A DNA stretch of 64,000 nt, from the NCBI RefSeq assembly GCF_002807685.1, contig NZ_PEAX01000008.1, forward strand, positions 62,001 through 126,000, given 5' to 3'. The position numbers and the translations under genes are program-made. Positions 44,047-54,524 of this stretch are shown piece after piece; within the stretch, counting starts at the first letter, position 1; every line of letters begins with the position of its first letter. Under the pieces are notes generated by a model. It saw only the letters and a list, made by a program, of their open reading frames with translations. It ran no database searches and was not told the DNA's origin. The DNA comes from Neoalteromonas flava. GTDB lineage: Bacteria; Pseudomonadota; Gammaproteobacteria; Enterobacterales; Alteromonadaceae.

Positions 44047-44436
44047 ATGGCAAAAGCACCAGCTCGCGCACGTAAGCGCGTAAAACGTCAGGTTGCTGAC
44101 GGTATGGCTCATATCCATGCGTCTTTCAATAATACAATTGTGACTATTACAGATCGTCAAGGTAATGCCTTGGCATGGGCGACTTCTGGTGGTTCTGGTT
44201 TCCGTGGTTCACGTAAATCTACCCCATTTGCTGCTCAGGTAGCTGCAGAGCGCGCAGGCGTTGCTGCACAAGAATACGGTCTGAAGAACCTAGAAGTGTT
44301 CGTTAAAGGTCCAGGTCCAGGCCGTGAGTCTGCGATCCGTGCACTTAATGCGACTGGGTACAAGATCACGAACATTACCGATGTGACCCCTATTCCTCAC
44401 AACGGTTGTCGTCCACCGAAAAAACGTCGCGTTTAA
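44047..44436 (+). CDS. rpsK: 30S ribosomal protein S11
   Basis: 129 residues. [38 protein letters not shown] and the C-terminal [18 protein letters not shown] are diagnostic. Forms part of the 30S platform near the mRNA exit. GGGGAG upstream. Confidence 0.98.
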   Translation: MAKAPARARKRVKRQVADGMAHIHASFNNTIVTITDRQGNALAWATSGGSGFRGSRKSTPFAAQVAAERAGVAAQEYGLKNLEVFVKGPGPGRESAIRALNATGYKITNITDVTPIPHNGCRPPKKRRV

Positions 44437-44460
44437 TCGACGGACAACAGGAGAAAGATC

Positions 44461-45081
44461 ATGGCAAGATATTTGGGTCCTAAACTCAAACTTAGCCGTC
44501 GCGAAGGCACAGACTTGTTCCTTAAGAGCGGCGTTCGCGCAATCGATTCTAAATGTAAAATCGATACTGCGCCTGGTCAACATGGTGCCCGTCGTGGCCG
44601 TTTGTCTGACTACGGTGTTCAGTTGCGTGAAAAGCAAAAAGTACGTCGTATGTATGGCGTATTAGAAAAACAGTTCCGTAACTATTATAAAGAAGCGGCA
44701 CGTTTAAAAGGCAACACCGGTGAAAACTTGTTGCAACTTCTTGAACAGCGTCTTGATAACGTTGTTTACCGCATGGGTTTTGCAAGTACTCGCTCTGAAG
44801 CGCGTCAACTTGTTAGCCACAAAGCAATTCTTGTGAATGGCCAAGTGGTAAATATCCCATCGTTCAACGTTAAAGCTGATGACGTGGTGTCTGTTCGTGA
44901 AAAAGCGAAGAAGCAAGCACGTATCGTGGCAGCTCTTGAACTAGCTGACCAACGTGAAAAGCCAACGTGGATTGAAGTCGACAACTCGAAAATGGAAGGT
45001 ACGTTTAAGCGTATTCCTGAAAGAACTGATTTGTCAGCCGAAATAAACGAACAGTTGATCGTCGAACTTTACTCTAAGTAA
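44461..45081 (+). CDS. rpsD: 30S ribosomal protein S4
   Basis: 206 residues, E. coli length. [20 protein letters not shown] at the start and the S4 RNA-binding domain ([20 protein letters not shown]) in the middle. Primary 16S rRNA binder and the expected repressor of this operon through the leader pseudoknot at 43609-43690. The N-terminus lacks the Cys zinc motif, as in E. coli. Confidence 0.98.
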   Translation: MARYLGPKLKLSRREGTDLFLKSGVRAIDSKCKIDTAPGQHGARRGRLSDYGVQLREKQKVRRMYGVLEKQFRNYYKEAARLKGNTGENLLQLLEQRLDNVVYRMGFASTRSEARQLVSHKAILVNGQVVNIPSFNVKADDVVSVREKAKKQARIVAALELADQREKPTWIEVDNSKMEGTFKRIPERTDLSAEINEQLIVELYSK

Positions 45082-45104
45082 AGTGTAACTAAAGAGGATA
45101 CATT

Positions 45105-46091
45105 GTGGGTTCTGTAACTGAATTCCTTAAACCAAGATTGGTTGAAATCGAAAACGTTTCTCCTACGCGTGCAAAAGTAACACTGGAGCCACTTGAGCGT
45201 GGATTTGGTCATACTTTAGGCAATGCGTTACGTCGTATCTTGCTCTCTTCTATGCCGGGTTGTGCGGTAACTGAAGTAGAGATCGATGGTGTTTTGCATG
45301 AGTACAGCACCAAAGAAGGCGTGCAGGAAGACGTCATCGAGATCTTGCTAAACCTAAAAGGTTTGGCTGTGAAGTTAGAGGGTAAAACCGAAACTACGCT
45401 AACCTTGGTGAAATCTGGAGCGGGCCCGGTAACGGCTGGTGATATCCAGCACGACGGTGATGTAGAAATCGTCAACCCTGAGCATTTGATCTGTACGCTT
45501 ACTGGCGACACAGAAATCAGCATGCGCATAAAGGTTGAGATGGGCCGTGGTTATGTTCCAGCGGCGACGCGTCGTTCCTCTGAAGAAGATGATCGTCCTA
45601 TTGGTCGTTTATTAGTTGACGCTTCATACAGCCCAGTTGAGCGTATCTCTTATGCGGTTGAAGCTGCGCGTGTTGAACAACGCACAGACTTAGACAAGCT
45701 AATCATTGATATGGAAACTAACGGTACTTTAGACCCTGAAGAAGCTATCCGTCGTTCTGCAACCATCTTAGCTGAACAGCTAGATGCATTCGTAGAATTA
45801 CGCGATATTTCAGAGCCAGTAGCGAAAGAAGAGAAGCCAGAGTTCGATCCGATCCTGCTTCGCCCAGTTGATGATTTAGAGTTAACGGTTCGTTCTGCAA
45901 ACTGTTTGAAAGCGGAAGCTATCCAATACATAGGTGACTTAGTACAGCGCACCGAAGTTGAGTTGTTGAAGACTCCTAACTTAGGTAAAAAATCGCTTAC
46001 TGAGATCAAAGATGTGCTCGCATCACGTGGACTTTCACTAGGTATGCGCCTAGAGAACTGGCCACCAGAGAGCATCGCTGAAAGAGATTAA
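45105..46091 (+). CDS. rpoA: DNA-directed RNA polymerase subunit alpha
   Basis: 328 residues starting at GTG 45105. N-terminal dimerisation domain ([20 protein letters not shown]) to about residue 235, linker, then the C-terminal DNA- and activator-binding domain with [20 protein letters not shown] and [25 protein letters not shown] precedes the start. Fourth gene of the alpha set. Confidence 0.98.
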   Translation: MGSVTEFLKPRLVEIENVSPTRAKVTLEPLERGFGHTLGNALRRILLSSMPGCAVTEVEIDGVLHEYSTKEGVQEDVIEILLNLKGLAVKLEGKTETTLTLVKSGAGPVTAGDIQHDGDVEIVNPEHLICTLTGDTEISMRIKVEMGRGYVPAATRRSSEEDDRPIGRLLVDASYSPVERISYAVEAARVEQRTDLDKLIIDMETNGTLDPEEAIRRSATILAEQLDAFVELRDISEPVAKEEKPEFDPILLRPVDDLELTVRSANCLKAEAIQYIGDLVQRTEVELLKTPNLGKKSLTEIKDVLASRGLSLGMRLENWPPESIAERD

Positions 46092-46129
46092 TCAGCCCCT
46101 AGGTCTGATTTTTAGAGAAGGATAAAACT

Positions 46130-46528
46130 ATGCGCCATCGTAAAAGTGGTCGTCAGTTGAATCGCAACAGCAGCCATCGCCAAGCAATGTTTAAGAACAT
46201 GGCTGGTTCATTGGTTAAGCATGAAGTGATCAAAACTACGTTGCCAAAAGCGAAAGAATTGCGTCGCGTTATCGAGCCTTTAATCACACTTGCGAAGCAA
46301 GACAGTGTAGCTAATCGTCGTTTGGCGATGGCCCGCACAGGTGATAAAGAAGTTGTAGGTAAATTATTCAACGAACTTGGACCTCGCTACGAAGCACGTC
46401 CAGGTGGCTATATCCGCATTTTGAAATGTGGTCTACGTACTGGTGACAGTGCGCCAATGGCTTACGTTGAATTAGTCGACCGTCCAGTTGTTGAAGACGT
46501 TGAAGAAGTCGAAGCAATTGAAGAGTAA
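46130..46528 (+). CDS. rplQ: 50S ribosomal protein L17
   Basis: 132 residues. [20 protein letters not shown] and [19 protein letters not shown] are diagnostic. The C-terminus is acidic ([13 protein letters not shown]). Last gene of the operon, followed by a strong terminator. Confidence 0.98.
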   Translation: MRHRKSGRQLNRNSSHRQAMFKNMAGSLVKHEVIKTTLPKAKELRRVIEPLITLAKQDSVANRRLAMARTGDKEVVGKLFNELGPRYEARPGGYIRILKCGLRTGDSAPMAYVELVDRPVVEDVEEVEAIEE

Positions 46529-46542
46529 GCAATTACTGAATT

Positions 46543-46570
46543 AAAAAACCCGGCTTATGCCGGGTTTTTT
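46543..46570 (+). terminator. Intrinsic terminator of the spc-alpha operon
   Basis: AAAAAACCCGGC pairs perfectly with GCCGGGTTTTTT around a TTAT loop, 15 bases after the rplQ stop. The symmetric A and T runs could also end transcription of the convergent chemotaxis gene. Confidence 0.95.
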
Positions 46571-46590
46571 ATTGTCTATGAGTAAATTCT

Positions 46591-48129
46591 TTAAACTTTA
46601 AAAAACGCCACCATTTGTTTCAACGAATCCGCTTCTTTAGATTGCTTAACGGTCTGTTGCGTAATGTTGTGTAAGGCCTGCGTATTACTATCCGAGAGTT
46701 GTTTAATGGTTACAACATTCTGGCTCACTACCTCGCTAACCGACGCTTGCTCTGCGGCGCCGACTGAGACTTGGGTATTCAAGTCAGCAAGATTATTAAT
46801 TAACTCGATGATGCTTGTGTATGCCTTCGATGCGTCGTTGGTCAGTGCTTCAACGCCACTAGACTCGGTATTAGCGGCTTCAATTACATTCACAACATCT
46901 GTTGCACCTTGCTGAATCACTTCGACTAATTGATTGATTTCCGTCGTCGAGGTTTGCGTTCGTTGAGCAAGTTTCCGTACTTCATCTGCTACTACCGCAA
47001 AACCTCTCCCTTGCTCACCGGCTCTAGCGGCTTCTATTGCCGCGTTTAGTGCAAGTAAGTTGGTTTGTTCAGCGATTTCTTGAATGACCTGAACTATTTT
47101 GGCAATCGCTTTGGAGTTATTATCTAGCCGAGCCACGACTTCTGACGCGGTTTGTAAAGCCTGAGATAATTTTTGCATGGCATCACGCGACTGCTTAACA
47201 ACGGCATCTCCGCTCAGTGCTTCTTTCTCTGTCTTCGCACTGGACTCCGCTGCTCCATCGGCATTACGAGCAATTTCCTGAGTAGACGCGGCTAATTCCT
47301 CCAACGCAGTTGCTAGTTGCGCGGTTTCAGATTGTTGACCTGCCACTGATGCGTTTGCGTCCTTTACCGAACGTTCAACATCAACGCTGATATCATGCAA
47401 GCGGTGCTGCACATCGACGATATTGGAGACTGTAGATTTGAGGGTTTCTATAGAACTAAGTAACGCTAAATTGAGGGATGCAAACTCATCGCTTCCTTCA
47501 ACTTGCACAGAATAAGTGAGGTCTCCGTCAGCTATAGCTTTGGCAATTCTATTGCTAAGCTTTAAGGGCTGGATGATATTTTGTACCAATCGAAAGGCAA
47601 TAATAGTGCTCACTATCATTGCGATGACTACAATCCACACGATGACACTACTAACACTATCGCGAACCTGCTGTGCAATTAGTGTTTCTTCTGCCAACAA
47701 GCTATCTGAAGTTCTAGAGGCTTCATTCGCAGCACCTAGTATTTGTTCGGTCAATGCTGCCGATCGATTGGCTGAATCTGTTCTTACCAATCGGTCAAAT
47801 AAGCTTTGATAGTTACCTATGGCATCTTTAATTTGAGCAACTTGGTCTCTGCTTGCTTCGACCTCCATCATCGATAGCACGTTGTCTAGTTCAGTATTAG
47901 CTTGGGAAAGGTATTTGCCCACTTTGTCCACAAATTCTGGCTGTTGGGTAATGATGTAATCCGCTTGAGCGAGTCGTGCTTGATATAAACGTAAATCTGC
48001 GGTTGAGATTGATTGAAAAATCTTATCCTGTTGTCCTAATCTCGATAAGCTATTGAGCGACATTGCACCAATGCCAATAATAATGAGGGTTAAAATAGAT
48101 AGGGATAAGATCAGTTTTGTTTTTATATT
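46591..48129 (-). CDS. Methyl-accepting chemotaxis protein
   Basis: Membrane chemoreceptor of 512 residues from the GTG at 48129 ([11 protein letters not shown]); an ATG at 48165 would add 12 unusual residues before the membrane helix. TM1 spans about 6-27. A four-helix-bundle-like periplasmic domain (about 28-175) has repeated Gln/Asp/Ser helices. TM2 is near 177-197, then HAMP, then a long signalling coiled coil with the hairpin tip [38 protein letters not shown]. No C-terminal CheR-binding pentapeptide is seen. The ligand is unknown. Confidence 0.95.
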   Translation of the reverse strand, partial: NIKTKLILSLSILTLIIIGIGAMSLNSLSRLGQQDKIFQSISTADLRLYQARLAQADYIITQQPEFVDKVGKYLSQANTELDNVLSMMEVEASRDQVAQIKDAIGNYQSLFDRLVRTDSANRSAALTEQILGAANEASRTSDSLLAEETLIAQQVRDSVSSVIVWIVVIAMIVSTIIAFRLVQNIIQPLKLSNRIAKAIADGDLTYSVQVEGSDEFASLNLALLSSIETLKSTVSNIVDVQHRLHDISVDVERSVKDANASVAGQQSETAQLATALEELAASTQEIARNADGAAESSAKTEKEALSGDAVVKQSRDAMQKLSQALQTASEVVARLDNNSKAIAKIVQVIQEIAEQTNLLALNAAIEAARAGEQGRGFAVVADEVRKLAQRTQTSTTEINQLVEVIQQGATDVVNVIEAANTESSGVEALTNDASKAYTSIIELINNLADLNTQVSVGAAEQASVSEVVSQNVVTIKQLSDSNTQALHNITQQTVKQSKEADSLKQMVAFFKV

Positions 48130-48514
48130 CACACCATGGCCCCGAGCAATTAAACAAAAATACAATAAAAGTTTAGTTTTGTAGTATTTGAAAATTTATG
48201 AAAAATTTTTTGTCCATTACGCCGGCCCATAGCAACTTATGTAACTTATGGATTGCTTTCCATGTAGCGGCTGCAAAATCCGTACATCCAATGAAATATA
48301 TACGATTTAAAATCTAAGGTTATCCACTCTTTATAGAGTGTTTCGTTTAGACGTAAATGAGTATAGATAACAATCTATATTCTTGCATTTATATGAATAC
48401 ATTATTTTTCTTGTGCAACTCAATCCGGCGCGAAGCGATATAGGCATATGAGTGCAAACAAATTACGGGATAGTCTCAACCTAGGAATAATTTGCAGTGG
48501 GTGTTGGAAACTGA
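48130..48514. other. 385-base AT-rich gap between chemoreceptor and exported repeat protein
   Basis: No gene recognised on either strand. It must hold the chemoreceptor promoter. Weak features include an ACTCT/AGAGT hairpin near 48328-48341 and several ATATAT-type tracts. A plus-strand open frame starting at 48492 runs antisense into the neighbouring gene and is a shadow. Confidence 0.5.
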
Positions 48515-49324
48515 CTATTTATTTCGGTTCGTCGCCAAAGCAATTTCTTCTTCAGTGGCTCCGCCTTTGCGCGCTGAAGCTTTCAATTGTTCAGCGTCTA
48601 CTCCGCGATTCTCTGCAGTTTCAATGATGCGAATGATTTGTTCACGCTGTTGTGATGATTCACGTACAGCAGTTTCGACCACCGTTTCCGCTTTCTCGGG
48701 GAATAATGCCAAAAGCCCGTCAACAATATATTCACCGACGAATGGCACCGCTCCAATCGCGGTGGTCAAGATGCTCACCATATCGTCTGGGTGCTCTTTT
48801 GACAGGGTTTGTACGATGCGGTCAGCACTATCGGGCTCGGTTACAACTGCAACCCTAACAATGTTTTGTAATTCTTCAGGTGTTGTGTCGGCCGCGGCTG
48901 TGACTACAAAGTTTACATAACTTGGCTCAGCCAAAATCGCCAACTCAACAATGTTAGGGCATTCACTCACGCCTTTTTCAATCGCAATTTTAACTATTTC
49001 TTCAGTCGCAGTGGGCTGAGTTGAAATTGCGGCGTAAATAATTTCACGATATTTATCTGGGTAGGTATCTAAAGCAACATCAACGATTGTTGCGATTTCT
49101 TGTGGGTAATGACTGGCAATACTTTTTATTGCACGACCTATACTCGCGTTATTCTCCATTTGGCGATGAATGAATGAAGCTTTAAGTGCAGTTCTTTCAT
49201 TCGGCGGTTGAGCTTCGCTTGCCTGTGCATCTTCAATAATCGGCTCTGGCGGAGGCACCGCTAATGCGGGGGCACTTAAGCCTATTGCCAATAGCAAGGT
49301 AGTTGAGATAACAGATTTACGCAT
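48515..49324 (-). CDS. Exported helical-repeat protein of unknown function
   Basis: 269-residue protein with a signal peptide (ISTTLLLAIGLSAPALA, cut before VPPPEP). After a Pro/Glu-rich linker come about seven loosely repeated helical units of 30-35 residues, each with a pattern like P-x-x-x-x-I-V-x-x-A-I/V (YPQEIATIVDVALDTYPDK, QPTATEEIVKIAIEKG, PEELQNIVRVAVVTEP, HPDDMVSILTTAIGAVP, FPEKAETVVETAV). The C-terminus is charged (KGGATEEEIALATNRNK). The repeats suggest a HEAT-like solenoid for protein contact. I do not recognise the family. Confidence 0.7.
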   Translation of the reverse strand: MRKSVISTTLLLAIGLSAPALAVPPPEPIIEDAQASEAQPPNERTALKASFIHRQMENNASIGRAIKSIASHYPQEIATIVDVALDTYPDKYREIIYAAISTQPTATEEIVKIAIEKGVSECPNIVELAILAEPSYVNFVVTAAADTTPEELQNIVRVAVVTEPDSADRIVQTLSKEHPDDMVSILTTAIGAVPFVGEYIVDGLLALFPEKAETVVETAVRESSQQREQIIRIIETAENRGVDAEQLKASARKGGATEEEIALATNRNK

Positions 49325-49416
49325 ACTTCATTACACCATTTACTGATACTGCATCCTTGCAATAAAGCTTCATCGACTAAGGTTGACCCCAGAGAGCAAC
49401 GTTAGTTCATAAAATT

Positions 49417-49441
49417 GTTAAAAAATGTTAATAAATGTAAA
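49417..49441. promoter_or_regulatory. Three GT(T/A)AA pentamers at 10-base spacing (CpxR-like)
   Basis: GTTAA (49417), GTTAA (49427) and GTAAA (49437), each separated by five bases, resemble the GTAAA-N5-GTAAA CpxR box with substitutions. The array lies 93 bases upstream of the exported repeat protein start and 114 bases before the polysaccharide cluster. Confidence 0.45.
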
Positions 49442-49554
49442 GTACGCAAAGTGAGCAAAAAACGCAACTTTGACGCGTATTTTCACCTATGGATACGTCT
49501 CAATCGTTAGTGCAATTGGTTCACATCTTTCAGGCCTTAAAAAGAGAATAATAC

Positions 49555-50574
49555 GTGCCTAGTAATCGCCTTACCGAATTAGATGCCTTGCGCGGCATCG
49601 CAGCCCTCGCAGTGGTTATTTACCACATGGTTTATCGTTATCATGAGCTATACGGTCATCAGGGTTTGCCGGTTTATTGGTCTTATTTTGGCCAATACGG
49701 GGTGCAATTATTTTTCATGATCAGCGGCTTTGTAATTTACTGGACAGTTGATCGAATAACTGTTCCGCGTGAATTTGTTATCTCCAGGTTTGCACGTTTG
49801 TATCCGGTTTATTGGGTCGCGGTAGGATTGACGTTTGCGGTTATCAGCTTAGTGGGATTGGCTGGTAGGGAAGTGTCTTTGCTGCAAGCTCTCGCCAATT
49901 TATCTATGTTTCACGAGTACTTCGCAGTTGTGCATGTCGACGGGGTGTACTGGACGTTAACACTCGAATTGACCTTTTATGCCTGGATCCTGCTGTTGTT
50001 GGTGTTGCGTTGGCAACAGTATGCTTCCTTGTGTTTGCTCATTTTGGTTTGTGCGAATGGGTTGCTTAACCTTATAGAGATTACCTGGCGCCCATTGCAT
50101 TTGCTGACGTTGGATGGCTACGGCCACTTTTTTCTACTTGGCGTGCTGGTTTTTGATTGGGAGCAACAGCGTAATCGCATGCTTTGCTATATGGGCATAG
50201 GCGCAGTACTAGCAGCGACTGTTATTAATAACAATATATTGCAAATTGCAATTTATCTAACTTTGATTGGGCTGTTTGTTTTGGCAGTGCGCAGTAGGTT
50301 GAAAGCGTTACGTCAACCGGTTTTAGTTTGGCTAGGGGCGATTTCATATTCGTTATACTTGATCCACCAAAATATCGGCTATGTTTTACTCAATCAGTTG
50401 CCGATTGCATGGCACAGTGTGCTCAAGATTAGCATCGTAACCCTTGGCGTAATCGCAGTTGCTTATGGTCTCAATCGATGGATTGAAGTACCATCAAACA
50501 GATGGTGTAAAAATCGCTTACGCGCACGCTTCGTGACGCATGAAAAAGCCGTGGCAAGCGACATCGCAAAATAA
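49555..50574 (+). CDS. Acyltransferase 3 family membrane protein
   Basis: 339-residue integral membrane protein with about ten helices that probably adds acetyl or another acyl group to a surface sugar. The family start is clear: ELDALRGIAALAVVIYHM, with the conserved Arg and His, and YGVQLFFMISGFVIYW follows. The start is GTG at 49555 with a weak AAGAGA. First gene of the polysaccharide cluster; the next gene may start inside it. Acyl donor and acceptor are unknown. Confidence 0.88.
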   Translation: MPSNRLTELDALRGIAALAVVIYHMVYRYHELYGHQGLPVYWSYFGQYGVQLFFMISGFVIYWTVDRITVPREFVISRFARLYPVYWVAVGLTFAVISLVGLAGREVSLLQALANLSMFHEYFAVVHVDGVYWTLTLELTFYAWILLLLVLRWQQYASLCLLILVCANGLLNLIEITWRPLHLLTLDGYGHFFLLGVLVFDWEQQRNRMLCYMGIGAVLAATVINNNILQIAIYLTLIGLFVLAVRSRLKALRQPVLVWLGAISYSLYLIHQNIGYVLLNQLPIAWHSVLKISIVTLGVIAVAYGLNRWIEVPSNRWCKNRLRARFVTHEKAVASDIAK

Positions 50575-52042
50575 AAACAATACGATACCCATAATGACAA
50601 CTTCTGCAGCGCAACGGTCGAATACCAATAAAAATGCCTCCTGGTCGGTATTTCATCAGGTTGCTACCTATGCCTCGTCCTTGATTTTTACCGCAATTCT
50701 GGCTCGCATCATTGCCCCGCATGATTTTGGTATCTTTGCCATGGCCATGACGGTATCGGCGTTTTTCCTGATTTTCGCTGATGGCGGTATGGTCTGGTCG
50801 CTCATTCAGCGCGAGAAAATCTCGCAAGCTGAAGTCGTCAATTTGCGTTGGCTTAATGGTGGGTTAGGCGCTTTCATGACACTCGCCGCTGTATTGATTG
50901 CGCCGTTTGTAGCCGCATTTTACGGCTATCCCGAAATTACCTGGGTGCTAGCGATTCTGGGGCTTAACTTTTTCATTTCCGGGGTAAGCACTCCCAGTAT
51001 TATGTGGATGAAGCGCGAACAGCGTTTTAAAGCCTTAGCGCTGATCGATATCAGTGCGACATTGGTTGCCGGAGCCCTAGCGGTAACCAGCGCCATATAC
51101 GGCGCTGGCGTTTGGGCCTTGGTATTGCAAGCAGTGGCCAAGTTTTTATTGCAAGCGCTAGCGGTTAGCGCGTTGGCAAAATGCCCAAGTGGTTGGTTTC
51201 AGCGTCAAGTTGATATGCGCAATTTGACTCTGTTTGGCGGCTCTTTAATTGCCTTTGGTGCAGTGAATTATTTTGCTCGCAATTTAGATAATGTTTTGAT
51301 CGGAGCGGTGATCAATGCTGAATCGTTAGCCTACTATAGTCGAGCGTATTTTCTGATGACGTTACCGAGTATGCTAACCACCGGCGCGCTGAGCGGATTG
51401 ATGATCAGTATTCTTTCACGCATGCAACATGATACTGCGTTGCTGCAGCGTCAGTATGCCCATACCCTGCGTTTTCTATTTATCATTTGTGCCCCGGTCG
51501 CGATGTACTTTGTGCTGTTCCCTCAAGACCCAATTGCGCTGTTATACGGAGAACAATGGGATGCGGTGGTGCCACTGTTACAAATCCTAAGTTTAGCCTG
51601 TTTAACCCAACCCATTCACAATACTATGGGGTGGATTTTTACTGCATCGGGGACGGCCAACAAAATGCTTAAGTGGGGAATTTTTGCTTCGCTTTTGCTT
51701 AGTCTCTCGTTCGCCGTGGGCGTTCAATACGGGGTTGCTGGTGTGGCGTGGGCCTACACTAGCGTTATGGGGATTGGCCTCACGATTGGGGCTGTTGCTT
51801 ACGCGCATCGTAGTGCCAATTTGGCGTTCGCTTCTACTCTACGATATTTATTCAAGCCATTCATTGCCGTTACTTTGACACTGGTGCTGGTGACGTTTGT
51901 TACCACAAATTTGGCGTTGCCGCCCATGGAACTATGGTTAGCAATTATTGTTCACGGCAGTTTGCTGGTTGGGATCTATTGTGGATTACTGGTAGCGCTT
52001 TATCGTCGGCAGTTACGGCAAATTTTGCAGGTGTCAGTATGA
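50540..52042 (+). CDS. Polysaccharide flippase (Wzx-like, MOP superfamily)
   Basis: 500-residue membrane protein with about 12-14 helices, expected to flip lipid-linked oligosaccharide across the inner membrane. The N-terminal WSVFHQVATYASSLIFTAIL and ARIIAPHDFGIFAMAMTV are typical of polysaccharide transporters of the WzxC/RfbX type. The start is uncertain: ATG 50540 overlaps the acyltransferase end by 35 bases, while ATG 50594 lies 20 bases after it; neither has a clear ribosome-binding site. Confidence 0.88.
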   Translation: MKKPWQATSQNKNNTIPIMTTSAAQRSNTNKNASWSVFHQVATYASSLIFTAILARIIAPHDFGIFAMAMTVSAFFLIFADGGMVWSLIQREKISQAEVVNLRWLNGGLGAFMTLAAVLIAPFVAAFYGYPEITWVLAILGLNFFISGVSTPSIMWMKREQRFKALALIDISATLVAGALAVTSAIYGAGVWALVLQAVAKFLLQALAVSALAKCPSGWFQRQVDMRNLTLFGGSLIAFGAVNYFARNLDNVLIGAVINAESLAYYSRAYFLMTLPSMLTTGALSGLMISILSRMQHDTALLQRQYAHTLRFLFIICAPVAMYFVLFPQDPIALLYGEQWDAVVPLLQILSLACLTQPIHNTMGWIFTASGTANKMLKWGIFASLLLSLSFAVGVQYGVAGVAWAYTSVMGIGLTIGAVAYAHRSANLAFASTLRYLFKPFIAVTLTLVLVTFVTTNLALPPMELWLAIIVHGSLLVGIYCGLLVALYRRQLRQILQVSV

Positions 52043-53172
52043 AAATAGGTTTTGTGTGTAACGAATACCCCCCGTACACCTGTGGTGGAATTGGTACTTT
52101 TACGCGCGAATTGGCCGAACGGTTAGTGGCACAGGGGCATGAGGTCACGGTATTCGGTGTATATGCAGACGTTACATCCCCCCTTTGTGAATCTTTGCAA
52201 GGCGTCACGGTGTATCGCTTGCCTGCCACCTCGGGTTGGCTGGGATTATGGCGCAATCGGCGCACGCTCTATCATGCTATTAAGGCAGCGGCAGATAAGG
52301 GTGAAATTGAGGTTGTTGAAGTACCTGATTTTGAAGGATACGCAACGTTCTGGGGAGCGTTACCAATCTCGGTTCTGGTGCGTTTGCATGGCACGGTAAC
52401 CTATTTCAATCATGAATTGAATAAGCCCCACAGTCGAGTGATCAAATGGTTGGAGCAGAAGACGCTAGCGCGTGCTGACAGGTTATTATCGGTGAGCCAG
52501 TATGCCGCTGAAAAAACGCTCAACATATTTGCCCTAGACAAACCTTTTACCGTTATTCATAACGGTATTGCTTGGCCGGACGCAAGTGCGTGTAAGCAGG
52601 ATTATAGCTATTCTGGATTGGTCGTCTTTACCGGTACACTGATGGCAAAAAAAGGCGTATTTGCCTTAGCGCAAGCCTGGCCTGAAGTACAAGCGATTTT
52701 TCCCGATGCGCGTTTAGTGCTGATCGGCAAGGATACGCAAGATGAGGGGCAGTCAGCATGGCAAAGGATCGAACAGTTGGCGGGCGCTCAGGCTAGAATA
52801 ACCCACACAGGCCATATTGCTAAAGCTGAGTTGCAAACTCATCTGGTCAACGCAGATATTGCTATTTTCCCCTCATTCTCAGAGAGTTTTGGTTTAGGCC
52901 CTGTGGAGGCGATGGCATTAGCGGTTCCAACCATTTATACCCAGTTATCTTGTGGTCCCGAGATTATCACGCATGAACGCGATGGCATCCTAATAAACCC
53001 TGCGCAACCAAGCACTATCAGTCAGGCCATCATTAAGTTATTGTTTGATCAGGGCAAACGAAAACATTTCGGTGCAGCGGGGCGGCAACACGCAGCGATA
53101 TTTTCTGTCGCGGCGCAAATCGCGCACAATGAACAGGCATACCAGCAGTCTATCGAGGCGAATTCAGTATGA
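52039..53172 (+). CDS. Glycosyltransferase family 4
   Basis: 377-residue GT-B enzyme. The start is ATG 52039 (MKIGFVCNEYPPYTCGGIGT), overlapping the flippase stop by four bases (ATGA). Donor-binding region has FVGTLM-type VVFTGTLMAKKGV and the family E-x7-E pattern in SESFGLGPVEAMALAVPT. Builds part of the repeat unit; donor sugar and linkage cannot be told. Confidence 0.9.
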   Translation: MKIGFVCNEYPPYTCGGIGTFTRELAERLVAQGHEVTVFGVYADVTSPLCESLQGVTVYRLPATSGWLGLWRNRRTLYHAIKAAADKGEIEVVEVPDFEGYATFWGALPISVLVRLHGTVTYFNHELNKPHSRVIKWLEQKTLARADRLLSVSQYAAEKTLNIFALDKPFTVIHNGIAWPDASACKQDYSYSGLVVFTGTLMAKKGVFALAQAWPEVQAIFPDARLVLIGKDTQDEGQSAWQRIEQLAGAQARITHTGHIAKAELQTHLVNADIAIFPSFSESFGLGPVEAMALAVPTIYTQLSCGPEIITHERDGILINPAQPSTISQAIIKLLFDQGKRKHFGAAGRQHAAIFSVAAQIAHNEQAYQQSIEANSV

Positions 53173-54524
53173 AGTCGAAAAAAGTTTTACTCATCACACC
53201 CTATTTCGCGCCTCAAACGCATGCCGCGATGTTTCGGGTTTATAAGCTCGCTCGCTATCTACCGACACAAGGCTATGAAGTACATGTGTTGACCGTCGAT
53301 ACCAATTATTTATACAACGAAGACAGTTCGCTGCTAGACCAATTACCTGCAGATGTACATGTACACACCGCACGTTACATTGAACCGACTTTGCGCGGAC
53401 TCAAGATGGCTTTAGGGGGCAAAGACACAACCTTCGCGGCGTTAAAAACTCGCGGTGAGCTGGCCTCAGCGGTAGCACAGAAAACCGATAAGTCGATTAA
53501 GCAGACTAAACCAGGATTGAGCCAGCGCGTTAAGCAATGGTTAGCCAATCGTCCTGACCGATACTGGACGTGGTATAAGCCGGCAGTAAATCGAGCGCGT
53601 GAGATTATTCAATATTACGATATTGAACTTATTTACACTACGACTGCGCCATACACCAATTTACGCATCGGTGAAACTTTGCAACGTGAATTAGGCGTGC
53701 GTTGGGTGTCGGATTTTCGTGATCCCTTGGGTTACAGTGAACGCTTCTCTGCACCTTCGCTAAAGGTTCAAGTGAAGGAAAAACAAATTGTCAGCAGCGC
53801 TATGCAAAAGGCTGATCACGTGGTTGGTCTGGCGCGCAGCTACGAATATATCTTTTCTGATCTATATCAGCTTAGTAGTGATCGTTTTAGTTTCATTCCA
53901 ACCGGCGCTGATGATGATTATATTCGCCAGGCACAGCAAAGCGCAGCATCTACGTCCAATCAGGCTTGCACGATTTTATTTGTAGGCGAGTTTCTCGATG
54001 AGTACGACAGCAATCATATATTCAAAGCGCTCGACCAAACGGCAATCAAACTGGGCCGAGCGTTAATTCTCAAAGTTATTGGTCGCAAAGAGGTCAATCA
54101 ACATCGCGTAGAACGGCTATTGAATAGTGCAGGGTGTGACTATTTAAAAGCACACTGCCAGTTCATTGACCATATGCCGCAAGCAGATCTTTACCGCGAA
54201 ATCGTACAAGCAGATGCTTGCTTATTGATCCCGGGGAACAGTTTATGGTGGACCAATTTTGCTAAGTTAGTCGATTACATGGCGATGCAGAAAACGGTTA
54301 TTGCTGATGTTCCGTTGATCAGTGAAGCCCGCCACGAACTAGAAAAGGCGGGATTAGGGGTGTTTTTAAGCGGAGACTTGGTCAACGACACAGAGGTATT
54401 ACTGAATATGTCTGCAGGGCGTCGACAAGCTATCAATAAGGAATACTGCAAAACTTACTTGGCCTCGTCACAGGTAGCCGCATTTGCGCGTATTTTTAAC
54501 CATCAGTTGGGGATAGTTGAGTGA
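53169..54524 (+). CDS. Glycosyltransferase, GT4-like
   Basis: 451-residue protein beginning KVLLITPYFAPQTHAAMFRV and YKLARYLPTQGYEVHVLT, as in sugar transferases that act on lipid-linked intermediates. The middle insert (about residues 75-135) is longer than usual. The classic E-x7-E motif is not clear; the corresponding region is AKLVDYMAMQKTVIADVPL. Overlaps its neighbours by four bases on both sides. Confidence 0.82.
   Translation: MKSKKVLLITPYFAPQTHAAMFRVYKLARYLPTQGYEVHVLTVDTNYLYNEDSSLLDQLPADVHVHTARYIEPTLRGLKMALGGKDTTFAALKTRGELASAVAQKTDKSIKQTKPGLSQRVKQWLANRPDRYWTWYKPAVNRAREIIQYYDIELIYTTTAPYTNLRIGETLQRELGVRWVSDFRDPLGYSERFSAPSLKVQVKEKQIVSSAMQKADHVVGLARSYEYIFSDLYQLSSDRFSFIPTGADDDYIRQAQQSAASTSNQACTILFVGEFLDEYDSNHIFKALDQTAIKLGRALILKVIGRKEVNQHRVERLLNSAGCDYLKAHCQFIDHMPQADLYREIVQADACLLIPGNSLWWTNFAKLVDYMAMQKTVIADVPLISEARHELEKAGLGVFLSGDLVNDTEVLLNMSAGRRQAINKEYCKTYLASSQVAAFARIFNHQLGIVE

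Noticed and set aside
44045-44160. Minus-strand open frames inside the ribosomal protein genes
   Set aside because: Highly expressed ribosomal genes with biased codons leave long antisense frames; none has a start signal or family match.
48492-48920. 142-codon plus-strand open frame
   Set aside because: Antisense to the exported repeat protein, whose signal peptide and repeats are convincing; Ser/Arg/Cys-rich composition is typical of a shadow frame.
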